A stretch of DNA of 64,000 bases, from assembly GCF_002127215.1 (NCBI RefSeq), contig NZ_NFUT01000004.1, forward strand, positions 172,592-236,591, read 5' to 3'. The translations under genes were made by a program, and so were the position numbers. Under the pieces are notes generated by a model, which was given only the letters and a program-made list of their open reading frames with translations, made no database searches and was not told where the DNA came from. Position 1 is the stretch's first letter; every line of letters starts with the position of its first letter. This DNA comes from Hydrogenophaga sp. IBVHS2 (GTDB lineage Bacteria > Pseudomonadota > Gammaproteobacteria > Burkholderiales > Burkholderiaceae_C). This document shows positions 1-8,927 of this stretch, piece after piece.

Positions 1-846
1 GTTGACCGCGGCGGGCTGGCCGTTCTCCCAGAAGCTGCGCGTCAGGCGCTCCTCGTGCCGGCCCTGGCGGCGGATCTGCTGGTCCAGCTTGAGCTGACCG
101 TTGAGGTACCACTGCCGCAGGCGCTGCTCGCGGCCCTGGGCCCAGACCACCTCCTGGGTCAGCTGACCGCTGTCGGCCCACTCGCGGCCGGTGCCTTCGC
201 GGCCCTCGAAAGTGTCGGCCGGGCGCTCGATCAGCACCGTCTCCGAACGCAGCCGGCCGGAGGGGTAGTACACCCGCTTGATGCGACGATCCGGCTCGCC
301 GGCCTTCTGCTCGTAGGCCTCCGAACGGATGACCGCGCCGTTGTCCCCCACCACGGTGAGCTCGCGCAGCACGCCGGACTGGAAGGTGACGGTGCCCAGG
401 GTGCGGGCAGCGTCGCGCTGCAGGGTGGTCTGGCGGGGCTTGCCGTCGTGGCCGCAGAGGTCCAGATCTTCCGGGATCAGGTGCACCGGGGCGCAGCGCA
501 GCTCGGTCGGGCGGCCGTCGGGCAGGCGCACCAGCGAGAACTGCACCTTGGCGCCGGTGACGAACTGCAGCCGCTCCAGCGCGCCGTTGTCGTGGAAGGT
601 CTTCTGCGGCCCGACCGGGGTCCCGGCCTCGAGCATGGCTTCGCTGCGCAGCACGCCCCTGGCGTCGAAGCGGCGCACGATGCCGTCGCGCTGCCCCAGG
701 CTGTTGAGCTTGAACTCCTCGCGGCTGCCGTCGGGTGCGGTACAGCGCAGCGCACCGCCGCCCAGGGGTTCGCAGCGGGTGCCCGCAGGGGCGTCGGCAG
801 CCGCCAGCGGCCCGGCCGCCCACAGCGCCAGCAGGGGCAGGATCAC
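1..846 (-). CDS. YwqK-like MORN-type repeat protein, secreted (3' end outside window)
   Basis: The reading frame runs off the left edge, so only the N-terminal 282 codons are visible. It starts at GTG (846), because an in-frame TAG lies three codons upstream. The first ~18 residues are a hydrophobic signal peptide ending LAAA. The rest carries repeats of the type aromatic-x-x-x-G-x-L-x-x-E (for example YYPSGRLRSE, WADSGQLTQE, WYLNGQLKLD, FWENGQP), the pattern of YwqK/MORN-variant proteins often labelled 'toxin-antitoxin YwqK family antitoxin'. It begins 5 bp after the PIN gene stop and is probably cotranscribed with it. Molecular role unknown; the signal peptide argues for a periplasmic or surface location rather than a cytosolic antitoxin. 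Confidence 0.7.
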   Translation of the reverse strand, partial: MILPLLALWAAGPLAAADAPAGTRCEPLGGGALRCTAPDGSREEFKLNSLGQRDGIVRRFDARGVLRSEAMLEAGTPVGPQKTFHDNGALERLQFVTGAKVQFSLVRLPDGRPTELRCAPVHLIPEDLDLCGHDGKPRQTTLQRDAARTLGTVTFQSGVLRELTVVGDNGAVIRSEAYEQKAGEPDRRIKRVYYPSGRLRSETVLIERPADTFEGREGTGREWADSGQLTQEVVWAQGREQRLRQWYLNGQLKLDQQIRRQGRHEERLTRSFWENGQPAAVN

Positions 847-851
847 GCGGG

Positions 852-1304
852 CTAGGACGGCTCGGGGGACAAGTCGGGCAGCGGTTCGGGATTCCATTGG
901 CGGCTCACGCAAACACCCAGCCGGCTCAGGCGACGCGCCATGCACAGCACGGCAGCGTCCTTGCTCAGGAGCGTGGCGCGGTGGGCCACGGCCAGGTCGA
1001 TGAACTTCTGATCATCGGCATCCTTGCAGGTAAACGGCGCCTTTGCAGCCGTGGGGACAAGCCGCACCAGGGCATCGAAGCGCGCCAGCGCCGTCGCCCG
1101 CTGCGCCGACGCCTGGGGCGCGCGGCGCAGGATCTGCGGATAGTCCAGCACCCGCCGCCATTCCTCGCGGGTGGGTTCGGTGGCCAGCCATTGCAGGCGG
1201 CCCTGTTCCAGCGCCTGGCGCAGCGGCGCGACGGCCGGGTCGTCGAACACCAGCAGATCCAGGGCGATGTTGGTGTCGAGCACCACCGGGGTGGCAGGCG
1301 CCAT
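852..1304 (-). CDS. PIN-domain protein (putative PIN-family toxin component/RNase)
   Basis: A 150-residue protein with the PIN nuclease layout: VLDTN near the N-terminus (Asp10), an acidic pair near residues 47–48, a CKDADDQKF segment (Asp95/97/98) and LLSKD (Asp116). These acidic residues would bind Mg2+ or Mn2+ for RNA cleavage. The family is annotated as 'putative toxin-antitoxin system toxin component, PIN family'. No small antitoxin gene precedes it; instead it follows an RNA methyltransferase by 2 bp and is followed by the YwqK-like gene. Whether it acts as a toxin or as a housekeeping RNase cannot be told from the sequence. Confidence 0.85.
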   Translation of the reverse strand: MAPATPVVLDTNIALDLLVFDDPAVAPLRQALEQGRLQWLATEPTREEWRRVLDYPQILRRAPQASAQRATALARFDALVRLVPTAAKAPFTCKDADDQKFIDLAVAHRATLLSKDAAVLCMARRLSRLGVCVSRQWNPEPLPDLSPEPS

Positions 1305-1306
1305 GG

Positions 1307-2632
1307 TCACTCGGGTGCCGGGGTGCGCGGCTGGCGCGCCTGCAGGTCGAAGCGGAACAGCCGGCATTCGATCGGGCCGTTCCACAGCGGCACCCGGCGC
1401 GACTCCTTGAAACGCATGCGGCCCGGCAGCTTGAGGTCGGGCGTGAGCAGCCAGGCGGTCCAGCCGGCGTAGTGGCTTTTCCAGTGTGCGGCCAGCCGCT
1501 CGAAGAACTCGGAGGCATCGGCGCCGTCGCTCATCTGGGCGCTCTCGCGGCCTTGCGGCTCGGCCGGCGCCACGGCCGGTCGGGCCCCCACGGTGAAGGT
1601 GCGGGGGGCACGGCTGCGGGCCCGCTCGGCCGCGTTCTGGCCAGCCACACCGGCTGCTGCGATGCGCTCGCCGTAGGGCGGGTTGAGCAGCAGCACGCCG
1701 GGGCGGGGCGTGGGCGGCATGCGCTGCAGAGCGTCGCCGCCGCGCAGGTCGAGCGCATGGGCCACGCCGGCGCGTTCGGCGTTGCGCTGGGCGAAGTCGA
1801 CCATGCGGAAGGACACGTCGCTGCCGAACACCAGCGGGGCGCGGCCCTCGGGCCAGGTGCGCTGCGCCAGTACCGCCTGCTCGCGCAGGCCCTGCCACAC
1901 ATGGGCCTGGTAGGGCAGCAGCTTCTCGAAGGCAAAACGGCGGTTGAGGCCAGGCGCGATGCGCAGCGCCATCTGCGCCGCCTCGATGGCCACGGTGCCG
2001 CTGCCGCAGCACGGGTCGTACAGCGGAGCGATGTCGTCCAGGGATTCGGCGGTGGCACCGTTCCAGCCGGTGGCGGCGATCATGGCGGCGGCCAGGGTTT
2101 CCTTCAGCGGGGCGTCGCCCTTGTCCTCGCGCCAGCCGCGCTTGAACAGCGGTTCGCCCGAGGTGTCGATGTAGAGCGTCACCGTGTCGGTGGTCAGGTG
2201 GGCGTACAGGCGCACATCGGGCCAGGTGGTGTCGACGCTGGGGCGTTCGCCCCGCTTGGCGCGGAAGCGGTCGCACACCGCGTCCTTGATCTTCAGCGCC
2301 GCGAAGTTCAGGCTGGTCAGCGGGCTGTGCTGGGCCGTGACCTCGACCTTGATGGTCTGCTTCGGGGTGAACCAGATCTCCCAGGCCACCTCGGAGGCCG
2401 CGTCGTACAGGTCCTGCTCGCTGCGGTAGCCGCCATGCCACAGCCGCACCAGCACCCGCTGGGCCAGCCGGCAGTGCAGGTTGAGCTGCAGGGCATCGCG
2501 CCAGGACGCCTGCAGCGACACGCCGGCCCGGGCCTTGTAGACCCGCTCGGCACCGGTGATGCGCTGCACCTCGTCGGCCAGAAAATCCTCGACGCCGGCG
2601 GCGCAGGGCAGAAAGAGATGGAGCTGGTTCAA
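1307..2632 (-). CDS. THUMP-domain class I SAM-dependent RNA methyltransferase (RlmL N-terminal-like)
   Basis: About 441 residues. The N-terminal half matches the ferredoxin-like/THUMP RNA-binding region of RlmL/YpsC-type enzymes. The C-terminal half has the Rossmann methyltransferase motif I LYDPCCGSG and the catalytic NPPYGERI of N2-guanine methyltransferases. It therefore probably makes m2G in 23S rRNA, as RlmL does. The start is a TTG at 2632 whose last bases overlap the rpoN stop (TTGA), which suggests translational coupling; no ATG fits the conserved N-terminus MNQLHLFLPCAAG. A low-complexity Ala/Arg stretch between NPPYG and the C-terminal segment is a variable insert. Confidence 0.88.
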   Translation of the reverse strand: MNQLHLFLPCAAGVEDFLADEVQRITGAERVYKARAGVSLQASWRDALQLNLHCRLAQRVLVRLWHGGYRSEQDLYDAASEVAWEIWFTPKQTIKVEVTAQHSPLTSLNFAALKIKDAVCDRFRAKRGERPSVDTTWPDVRLYAHLTTDTVTLYIDTSGEPLFKRGWREDKGDAPLKETLAAAMIAATGWNGATAESLDDIAPLYDPCCGSGTVAIEAAQMALRIAPGLNRRFAFEKLLPYQAHVWQGLREQAVLAQRTWPEGRAPLVFGSDVSFRMVDFAQRNAERAGVAHALDLRGGDALQRMPPTPRPGVLLLNPPYGERIAAAGVAGQNAAERARSRAPRTFTVGARPAVAPAEPQGRESAQMSDGADASEFFERLAAHWKSHYAGWTAWLLTPDLKLPGRMRFKESRRVPLWNGPIECRLFRFDLQARQPRTPAPE

Positions 2633-4242
2633 AGAGATTTCCGAAGATTGGCCGGCGCGATGCGCAGCGCCTCGCGGTATTTGGCGACCGTGCGGCGGGC
2701 ACATTCGATGCCCTGCTCGCGCAGCAGGTCGGAGAGCTGGTTGTCGGACAGCGGCTTGCCGGGTTCTTCGGAGGCAATGAACTGCTTGAGCAGCGCACGC
2801 ACCGCCGTGCTGGAGGCATTGCCGCCGGTCTCGGTGCCCAGGCTGGAGCCGAAGAAGTATTTCAGTTCGTAGGTGCCGAACGGCGTGGCCATGTACTTGG
2901 CGGTGGTCACCCGGCTGATGGTCGATTCGTGCAGGCCCAGCTCGTCGGCGATCTCGCGCAGCACCAGCGGGCGCATGGCGAGCTCGCCGTGCATGAAGAA
3001 GTTGCGCTGGCGCTCGACGATGGCGCTGGACACCCGCAGGATGGTGTCGAAGCGCTGCTGGATGTTCTTGATGAACCAGCGCGCTTCCTGCAGCCGCTGC
3101 TGCATGGCAGCATGACCGCCATCGCCGCTGCCGCCGCGGTTCTGCCGCAGCGCGCCGGCGTACACGTCGTGCACCCGCAGGCGCGGCATGACGTCCGGAT
3201 TGAGCGATACCTTGAAGCCACGCCCGGCGCGCTCGACGATCACGTCGGGCACCACCACGTTGCGCTCCACATCGACGAAACGGCGTCCGGGCTTGGGCTC
3301 CAGCCGCGCAATCAGGCCGAGGGCGGAGCGCACCGTCTCGTCGTCGGCGCCGGTCAGGGCGCACAGGCGCTTGATGTCGCGCTTGGCCATGAGCTCCAGC
3401 GGATGCCCGACGATGGCCAGCGCCGCGCGGGCCACCGGCGTGTTGCGCTGCTCCAGCACCTGCAGGCGCAGGCATTCGGCCAGGTTGCGCGCGCCCACGC
3501 CGGTCGGCTCCATGTGCTGCAACCACTGCAGGGCAATGGAGAGGCGCTGCACGGTGGCCTCCTGCAGGGCCAGGGCCGCATCGGCATTGACCGCCGTGTC
3601 GGTGCCCTCCAGGTGCATCAGGCCCAGGGCCAGGGCGGGCAGGTCTTCCTCGAGGTAGCCGTCGTCGTTGAGCGACTCGATCAGATACACCAGCGCGCGC
3701 AGGTCTTCTTCCGAGATGCGCAGGCAGCGCGCCTGGTCGTGCAGATGGGACTGCAGCGTGACCGGGATGCTGGCGAGGTCGGCCGCGCTGGCGGTGTCGT
3801 CGTCGGCATCGTTGCGCTGGCGGGCCGGCGCATCGCCGCCCCACTCGCTGTCGTCCGGCACGATGTCGACCGTGCCGTCACCCTCCCAGCTCTCGTCCAC
3901 CGGGGTGTCGCCGTCCAGCCGGCCCTCCAGCGCTTCGGCGGCGGCTTCGCCGCTGTCCGGCGCGCTGTCGGACACCGCATCGGTCGGGCGATCGGGGGCC
4001 GGGGCCAGCACCGCATCGGCGATCTGCTCGCCGGCGCTCACCGGCGCGTCGACCTGCTCGACGCCGAAGGCCTCTCGCTCGGCCGAGTCGTCGGAGCGTT
4101 CGAGGAACGGGTTCTCGTCGAGCATCTGCTCGACTTCCTGCGCCATCTCCAGCGTGGACAGCTGCAGCAGCCGGATGGACTGCTGCAGCTGGGGCGTGAG
4201 CGCCAGGTGCTGCGAGACCCGAAGCGACAGTCCTTGCTTCAT
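2629..4242 (-). CDS. rpoN: RNA polymerase sigma-54 factor RpoN
   Basis: 537 residues. Region I at the N-terminus is Gln/Leu-rich (LALTPQLQQSIRLLQLS), the part contacted by enhancer-binding proteins. An acidic linker (Asp/Glu-rich, roughly residues 55–195) follows, then the core-binding domain, a helix-turn-helix (HESTISRVTTAKY) and the C-terminal RpoN box (ARRTVAKYREAL) that reads the -24 element. The start ATG gives the conserved MKQGLSLR. It lies downstream of lptB and is the probable cotranscribed partner of lptA/lptB. Unlike the usual betaproteobacterial order, hpf does not follow; it lies near 59 kb. Confidence 0.97.
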   Translation of the reverse strand: MKQGLSLRVSQHLALTPQLQQSIRLLQLSTLEMAQEVEQMLDENPFLERSDDSAEREAFGVEQVDAPVSAGEQIADAVLAPAPDRPTDAVSDSAPDSGEAAAEALEGRLDGDTPVDESWEGDGTVDIVPDDSEWGGDAPARQRNDADDDTASAADLASIPVTLQSHLHDQARCLRISEEDLRALVYLIESLNDDGYLEEDLPALALGLMHLEGTDTAVNADAALALQEATVQRLSIALQWLQHMEPTGVGARNLAECLRLQVLEQRNTPVARAALAIVGHPLELMAKRDIKRLCALTGADDETVRSALGLIARLEPKPGRRFVDVERNVVVPDVIVERAGRGFKVSLNPDVMPRLRVHDVYAGALRQNRGGSGDGGHAAMQQRLQEARWFIKNIQQRFDTILRVSSAIVERQRNFFMHGELAMRPLVLREIADELGLHESTISRVTTAKYMATPFGTYELKYFFGSSLGTETGGNASSTAVRALLKQFIASEEPGKPLSDNQLSDLLREQGIECARRTVAKYREALRIAPANLRKSL

Positions 4243-4281
4243 CGCTCGGCCGCCGCGCCGGGCCGCCCCCAGCCAGGCCGC

Positions 4282-4296
4282 GCCCCCTCGGGGGGC
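4282..4296. repeat. GC-rich intergenic hairpin between lptB and rpoN
   Basis: GCCCCC-TCG-GGGGGC is a perfect 6-bp stem with a 3-nt loop in the ~90-bp lptB–rpoN gap. From memory, GC-rich elements of this kind (C-run, TCG, G-run, CAGCG) recur between genes in Comamonadaceae. No second copy was noticed in this window. It could trim transcript levels between lptB and rpoN; there is no U-run on either side. Confidence 0.4.
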
Positions 4297-4333
4297 AGCG
4301 CAGTACACGGAGTGACAAGCGTGGGGGTCATGT

Positions 4334-5092
4334 TCACATCCGGAAATGTTCGCCGAGGTAGACCCGGCGCACGTCGGCGTTCTCCACGATCTCGGCCGGC
4401 GTGCCGCTGGTGAGCACATGACCGTCGTTGATGATGTAGGCCCGATCGCAGATGCCCAGGGTCTCGCGCACGTTGTGGTCGGTGATGAGCACGCCGATGC
4501 CGCGCGACTTGAGGAAACCGATGATGCGCTGGATCTCGATCACCGCGATCGGGTCGATGCCGGCGAAGGGCTCGTCGAGCAGGATGAAGCGCGGGTTGGT
4601 GGCCAGCGCCCGGGCGATCTCGACCCGACGGCGCTCGCCGCCCGACAGCGCCGGGGCCGGCGAATCGCGCAGGTGGTCCACATGCAGTTCACGCAGGAGC
4701 TCGTCCAGCCGCTGGTCCACCACCGCCCGGGACAGGGGACGGCCGTCATCGTCTTCCTGCAGCTCCAGCACCGCCCTGACGTTGTCGGCCACCGACAGCT
4801 TGCGGAAGATCGAGGCCTCCTGCGGCAGGTAGCCCAGCCCCAGACGCGCACGGCGGTGGATGGGCTGGCGCTCGATGGGCTGGCCGTCGAGCAGGATCTG
4901 CCCGCCATCGGACCGCAGCAGCCCCACCAGCATGTAGAACGAGGTGGTCTTGCCCGCGCCGTTGGGGCCGAGCAGGCCCACCACCTCGCCCTTGAACACG
5001 GCGAGCGACACGTCCTTGACCACCAGGCGGCTGCCGTAGGACTTCTTGAGGCCCCTGGCCTCCAGGCGGCTGACCGATGCGGTGGCCGTCAA
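4334..5092 (-). CDS. lptB: LPS export ABC transporter ATP-binding protein LptB
   Basis: 252 residues, a complete ABC ATPase: Walker [10 protein letters not shown], signature ALSGGERRR, Walker [13 protein letters not shown] and the H-loop ITDHNVRE. LptB powers extraction of lipopolysaccharide from the inner membrane with LptF/LptG, on the cytoplasmic face. The ending GEHFRM is typical of the family. Its start codon overlaps the lptA stop by 4 bp (ATGA), so the two are cotranslated; rpoN follows. Confidence 0.97.
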   Translation of the reverse strand: MTATASVSRLEARGLKKSYGSRLVVKDVSLAVFKGEVVGLLGPNGAGKTTSFYMLVGLLRSDGGQILLDGQPIERQPIHRRARLGLGYLPQEASIFRKLSVADNVRAVLELQEDDDGRPLSRAVVDQRLDELLRELHVDHLRDSPAPALSGGERRRVEIARALATNPRFILLDEPFAGIDPIAVIEIQRIIGFLKSRGIGVLITDHNVRETLGICDRAYIINDGHVLTSGTPAEIVENADVRRVYLGEHFRM

Positions 5093-5730
5093 GGACGACC
5101 TCCGTCGATCTGGCGGCTCGGCTGCAGGGTGGCGCCGTCCGCAGCGGGCCGTGCCGGCGGCGTGGCGCCGGCGGCGGGCGGCTTGGGGTTGGGCGTCAGC
5201 ATGGCCCGCACGCGTCCGGACGGGTTGCCCGGGCTGCGGGCGGCCTCGCCGCCGTCCACGGTGAACACGTCGGTGGTGTTGTTGTAGACGATGACATTGC
5301 CCAGGGTCTCGTCGTTGAGCTGGGTGCCCTTGAAGCGGCGCATCACGGCATCACCGGTGAACTTCACCGTGTCGGCGCGGCTGTCGTAGTCGATGCGCAG
5401 GGCTTCTCCCTCGATGAATTCGTCGACGCCCTCGCGCTTCTGGCGGAAGAAGGCCCGCTGCCCGGTGGCCACGCCGAACTGGTTGCCGGCCGTGTCCTGC
5501 CGCACCTCCACCCGGGCGCCCCGGATGACGATGGTGCCCTTGGTGATGATGACGTTGCCGGTGAAGACGCTGGTCTGACGGGCATCGTCGTACCGCAGCG
5601 CATCGGCCTCGGCGTTCATGGGCTTGTCGCGGTCGGCCTTTTCGGCCCGGGCCGCCGGCGAAGCGCACAGGGCGGCCAGCAGGCACCAGACCGGCAGGCG
5701 GGAGACGCTCGAAAAAAGGAATGCAGGCAT
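5089..5730 (-). CDS. lptA: Lipopolysaccharide transport periplasmic protein LptA
   Basis: 213 residues from the chosen start; an alternative ATG at 5760 would add ten residues. The 5730 start gives a clean signal peptide ([18 protein letters not shown], cleavage after ARA). The mature part has the OstA/LptA beta-jellyroll signature ([25 protein letters not shown]). LptA bridges LptC and LptD across the periplasm. A disordered Pro/Ala-rich tail is present. lptC normally precedes lptA, but here dsbA and a hairpin are upstream. The gene overlaps lptB by 4 bp. Confidence 0.93.
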   Translation of the reverse strand: MPAFLFSSVSRLPVWCLLAALCASPAARAEKADRDKPMNAEADALRYDDARQTSVFTGNVIITKGTIVIRGARVEVRQDTAGNQFGVATGQRAFFRQKREGVDEFIEGEALRIDYDSRADTVKFTGDAVMRRFKGTQLNDETLGNVIVYNNTTDVFTVDGGEAARSPGNPSGRVRAMLTPNPKPPAAGATPPARPAADGATLQPSRQIDGGRP

Positions 5731-5771
5731 GGTCGTCCAGGGCACGAAACTTGCATGCATTGTAACGACGA

Positions 5772-5791
5772 GGCCCCGTCAAGACGGGGCC
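5772..5791 (-). terminator. Terminator-like hairpin after dsbA
   Basis: A perfect inverted repeat, GGCCCCGTC–AA–GACGGGGCC, lies between the dsbA stop and lptA. On the minus strand it would fold with a CUUG-type tetraloop and is followed by TCGTCGTT, a weak U-tract. It probably separates dsbA transcription from lptA–lptB–rpoN. Confidence 0.55.
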
Positions 5792-5816
5792 CCGGCAGAG
5801 AGAAAAACGCAGGGCG

Positions 5817-6458
5817 TCAGGCTTTGCGCACCTCGGCGATCAGGGCGCTGGCCACCGTGAGCGTGCGCGGACCCTGGCCGCTGATGTAGTAGCGGCCTGC
5901 CACGCCCATGGCCGGCGTGCCTTCGACCGCATACGCCTCCTGCAAGGCCGCAGCCTGCTGGGCCTTGGTGGTGACGGCGGCCGAGTTGAAGATCTCGGTG
6001 AACTTGGCACGGTCCACACCCTGCTTGGCCACCCAGTCGGTGATGGGACCGGCCGTGGTCAGCGGCAGACGTTGGCCATGGATGGCCTCGAACACCTTGG
6101 CATGCAGGGCCTTCACCTGGTCCATGGCTTCCAGCGTGTAGTACAGGCGCTGCATGGGCACGAAGGCCGGGCTGAAGGCCACCGGCACGCGGCGCACCGT
6201 CACATAGGCGGGCTGACGGGCGATCCATTCTTCGAAGGCAGGCTCGAAGTTGGCGCAATGGATGCAGCTGTAGGCGAAGAACTCCACCACCTCGACCTGG
6301 CTGGGCGGCGCCTGCACCGGCGCCGGCTTGGCCAGACGCTGGTAATCGGTGCCTTCCTTGGGGGCGACGCGCTGGGCGAAGGCCGGCAGGGCGACGCTGC
6401 CGGTCAGGGTGACGGCACCGGCGGCCAGCAGAGAGCGGGAGAAATCACGGCGTTGCAT
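5817..6458 (-). CDS. dsbA: Thiol:disulfide interchange protein DsbA/DsbL family
   Basis: 213 residues. The N-terminus MQRRDFSRSLLAAG has a twin-arginine-like signal with cleavage after AFAQ. The thioredoxin fold carries the active site FFAYSCIHCANFEP (CIHC) and the cis-proline loop EGTPAM. It oxidises cysteine pairs in secreted proteins in the periplasm. The dipeptide between the cysteines is IH rather than the PH of E. coli DsbA, which should change the redox potential. It lies in the argS–SPOR–dsbA order; a hairpin follows the stop. Confidence 0.93.
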   Translation of the reverse strand: MQRRDFSRSLLAAGAVTLTGSVALPAFAQRVAPKEGTDYQRLAKPAPVQAPPSQVEVVEFFAYSCIHCANFEPAFEEWIARQPAYVTVRRVPVAFSPAFVPMQRLYYTLEAMDQVKALHAKVFEAIHGQRLPLTTAGPITDWVAKQGVDRAKFTEIFNSAAVTTKAQQAAALQEAYAVEGTPAMGVAGRYYISGQGPRTLTVASALIAEVRKA

Positions 6459-6529
6459 GCGTAGGGGCTCCTGAAGGGAATGGCGTTTGGGCGGAGATGG
6501 CCCGGCAAAAGTTCCCGTATGACCGTTCG

Positions 6530-7228
6530 TCAGCGCTGGACGCGCACCAGGGCGGACTCCACACCGTTCACGTTGAGCTGCTCCTGGGTGAGTTCGGCCA
6601 GGGCCTTCTGGGTGAAGGGGCCCACGCGCACCCGGTAGACGGTGCGGCCGTTCTGCTCGCGCTCGCTGACCTGGGCATCGATGCCCATCATGGCCAGCTT
6701 GGCGCGCTGGGTCTCGGCGTCTTCCGGGGTGCGGAAAGCACCCGCCTGCACAAAATAGTTGAACGGGTCCAGACCGGGTGCCGCGGCCGCCGTGGGCGGG
6801 GTGGCGGCACCGGCGGCCGGTGCCTGACCGGCACGCTGCTGCATCAGATCCCCCAGCGGGTCGGTCGGGGTCTTGCCACCGGCAGCCGGTGCGGCGGCAG
6901 GCGCCGGCAGGGGCTTGCCGTCGGCCGGCGGCACCGACACCGCTCCGGCGGAAGCATCGCTCCCGGCGGGCACGGCCGGTGCGGCCGGGGCCGAACCCGG
7001 TGTGCGGGTGGCCGCCGCATTCGGGTTCCAGCCCTTGTTGCGCTCGGCTTCCTTGGCATCGGCACCGGCATCGCGGGACAGGCCCCGGTCCACGAAGGGC
7101 ACCGGCACCTTGGTCACGTAAACGGCCACGGCCAGTGCGGCGCCCAGCCCCACCAGCAGGCCGGCGACGAAGCCGATGAGGGTGCCGCCCAGGGCGTGTC
7201 GGGGACGGGAAACGGGAGTCTTCTTCAT
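6530..7228 (-). CDS. SPOR domain-containing membrane protein
   Basis: About 232 residues starting at MKKTPVSRP. It has a short cytoplasmic tail, one membrane helix (LGGTLIGFVAGLLVGLGAAL), a long Ala/Pro-rich linker and a C-terminal SPOR domain (FNYFVQAGAFRTPEDAE to VNGVESALVRVQR). SPOR domains bind denuded peptidoglycan glycan strands at division sites, so this is probably an FtsN-like septal protein. It follows argS by about 13 bp, the usual order in this group. Confidence 0.9.
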   Translation of the reverse strand: MKKTPVSRPRHALGGTLIGFVAGLLVGLGAALAVAVYVTKVPVPFVDRGLSRDAGADAKEAERNKGWNPNAAATRTPGSAPAAPAVPAGSDASAGAVSVPPADGKPLPAPAAAPAAGGKTPTDPLGDLMQQRAGQAPAAGAATPPTAAAAPGLDPFNYFVQAGAFRTPEDAETQRAKLAMMGIDAQVSEREQNGRTVYRVRVGPFTQKALAELTQEQLNVNGVESALVRVQR

Positions 7229-7241
7229 CGTGGGTGGGCCC

Positions 7242-8915
7242 TTACATCTTCTGCGGGGCACTCACACCCAGCACAGCCAGACCATTGTGCAACACCTGCG
7301 CGGTGGCAGCGACCAGGGCCAGTCGGGCCCGCTTGACCGCCTCGTCGTCCACCAGGATGCGTTCGGCGTCGTAGTAGCTGTGGTAGGCCGCCGCCAGTTC
7401 ACGCAGGTAGAAGGTGACGTCGTGCGGCGCAAAGTCGCGTGCGGCGTCGCTGAGCATGCCCGGGTAGCGGGCCAGCAGCAGCATGAGCGACTGGGCGGCC
7501 GGGGTGTCCAGGGCCGCGAGGTCGGCCTCGCGCAGCGAGGCCACGTCGCCGCCCCAGCTGGCCAGCACCGAGCAGATGCGGGCATGGGCGTACTGCACGT
7601 AGTACACCGGGTTGTCGTTGTTCTTCTGGACCGCCAGATCCACATCGAAGGTGTATTCGGTGTCGGGCTTGCGGCTGAGCAGGAAGAAGCGCACCGCGTC
7701 CTTGCTGGTCCATTCGATCAGGTCGCGCAGCGTCACGTAACTGCCGGCGCGCTTGCTGATCTTGACCTCTTCGCCACCGCGCACCACGCGCACCATGGTG
7801 TGCAGCACGTAGTCGGGGTACCCGGGCGGGATGCCCACGCCCGCCGCCTGCAGCCCGGCACGCACCCGCGCGATGGTGCCGTGGTGGTCGGTGCCCTGGA
7901 TGTTGATGACCTTGGTGAAGCCGCGCTCCCACTTGGCGATGTGGTAGGCCACGTCGGGCACGAAGTAGGTGAACGAGCCGTCGGACTTGCGCATGACGCG
8001 GTCCTTGTCGTCGCCGTAGTCGGTGGACTTCAGCCACAGGGCACCGTCCTGCTCGTAGGTCTTGCCGGCGGCCACCAGCCGGTTCACCGCCGCTTCCACC
8101 CGGCCGCTGGTGTAGAGGCTGGATTCGAGGTAGTAGTGGTCGAACTTCACCTGGAAGGCCTGCAGGTCCAGGTCCTGCTCGTGGCGCAGGTAGGCCACGG
8201 CGAACTGGCGCATGCCGTCGAGGTCGTTCACATCGCCGCTGGCGGTGAATTCGCGGTCATCGGCCTTGACCGTCTTCCTGGCCAGGAAGTCGTTGGCGAT
8301 GTCCTGGATGTAGTCGCCGTTGTAGGCCGCCTCGGGCCAGCCGGCATCGCCGGGCTTCAGGCCCCGGGCGCGCAACTGGGTGCTGGTGGCGAGCGTCCCG
8401 ATCTGCACGCCGGCGTCGTTGTAATAGAACTCGCGCCACACCTCCCAGCCCTGGGTGGCATAGAGGTTGCAGATGGCATCCCCCAGTGCGGCCTGGCGTC
8501 CGTGGCCCACATGCAGCGGGCCGGTGGGGTTGGCAGAGACGAACTCCACCATCAGGCGCTGGCCGTTCGCGGGCTGGCTGCCGAAGGCGGCGCCAGCCTG
8601 CAGCACCTCGCGCACGATCTGCTGCTTGGCCTCGGGCTTGAGGCGGATGTTGATGAAACCGGGGCCGGCGATCTCGATGTCGGCCACCCACTGCTGGTAG
8701 ACCGGCTGGGCCAGCAGCGCCGTGCGCAGCGATTCGGCCACGGCGCGCGGGTTGAGCTTGAGCGGCTTGGCCAGCTGCATGGCAGCGGTGACAGCAAAGT
8801 CGCCGTGGGCCGCCACCTTGGGCGATTCGAAGGCAGCGCGGGCACCGGCGCCGGGAGACAGCTGTTCCAGTTCGGCGGCCAGGCCGGCCAGCAGGTCGTT
8901 CTTGATGGTGAGCAT
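7242..8915 (-). CDS. argS: Arginyl-tRNA synthetase
   Basis: 557 residues, normal length. The N-terminal tRNA-binding domain is followed by the class I HIGH-type signature [13 protein letters not shown] after [20 protein letters not shown] replaces the KMSKS loop, as is usual for ArgRS. A DALR anticodon-binding domain ends the protein ([12 protein letters not shown] onward). Charges tRNA-Arg in the cytoplasm. The start [12 protein letters not shown] lies 12 bp beyond the stop of the LysR gene, which reads the same way. Confidence 0.97.
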   Translation of the reverse strand: MLTIKNDLLAGLAAELEQLSPGAGARAAFESPKVAAHGDFAVTAAMQLAKPLKLNPRAVAESLRTALLAQPVYQQWVADIEIAGPGFINIRLKPEAKQQIVREVLQAGAAFGSQPANGQRLMVEFVSANPTGPLHVGHGRQAALGDAICNLYATQGWEVWREFYYNDAGVQIGTLATSTQLRARGLKPGDAGWPEAAYNGDYIQDIANDFLARKTVKADDREFTASGDVNDLDGMRQFAVAYLRHEQDLDLQAFQVKFDHYYLESSLYTSGRVEAAVNRLVAAGKTYEQDGALWLKSTDYGDDKDRVMRKSDGSFTYFVPDVAYHIAKWERGFTKVINIQGTDHHGTIARVRAGLQAAGVGIPPGYPDYVLHTMVRVVRGGEEVKISKRAGSYVTLRDLIEWTSKDAVRFFLLSRKPDTEYTFDVDLAVQKNNDNPVYYVQYAHARICSVLASWGGDVASLREADLAALDTPAAQSLMLLLARYPGMLSDAARDFAPHDVTFYLRELAAAYHSYYDAERILVDDEAVKRARLALVAATAQVLHNGLAVLGVSAPQKM

Positions 8916-8927
8916 AGAGGCCGGATT

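Noticed and set aside
1..1304. Classical toxin–antitoxin module (PIN plus YwqK)
   Set aside because: The YwqK-like protein has a signal peptide and follows the PIN gene; no small cytosolic antitoxin with a DNA-binding domain precedes it.
5759..5788. TTGACG/TACAAT promoter for lptA
   Set aside because: The spacing is only 12 bp and the -35 lies in the hairpin stem. The TACAAT may be a -10, but no acceptable -35 was found.
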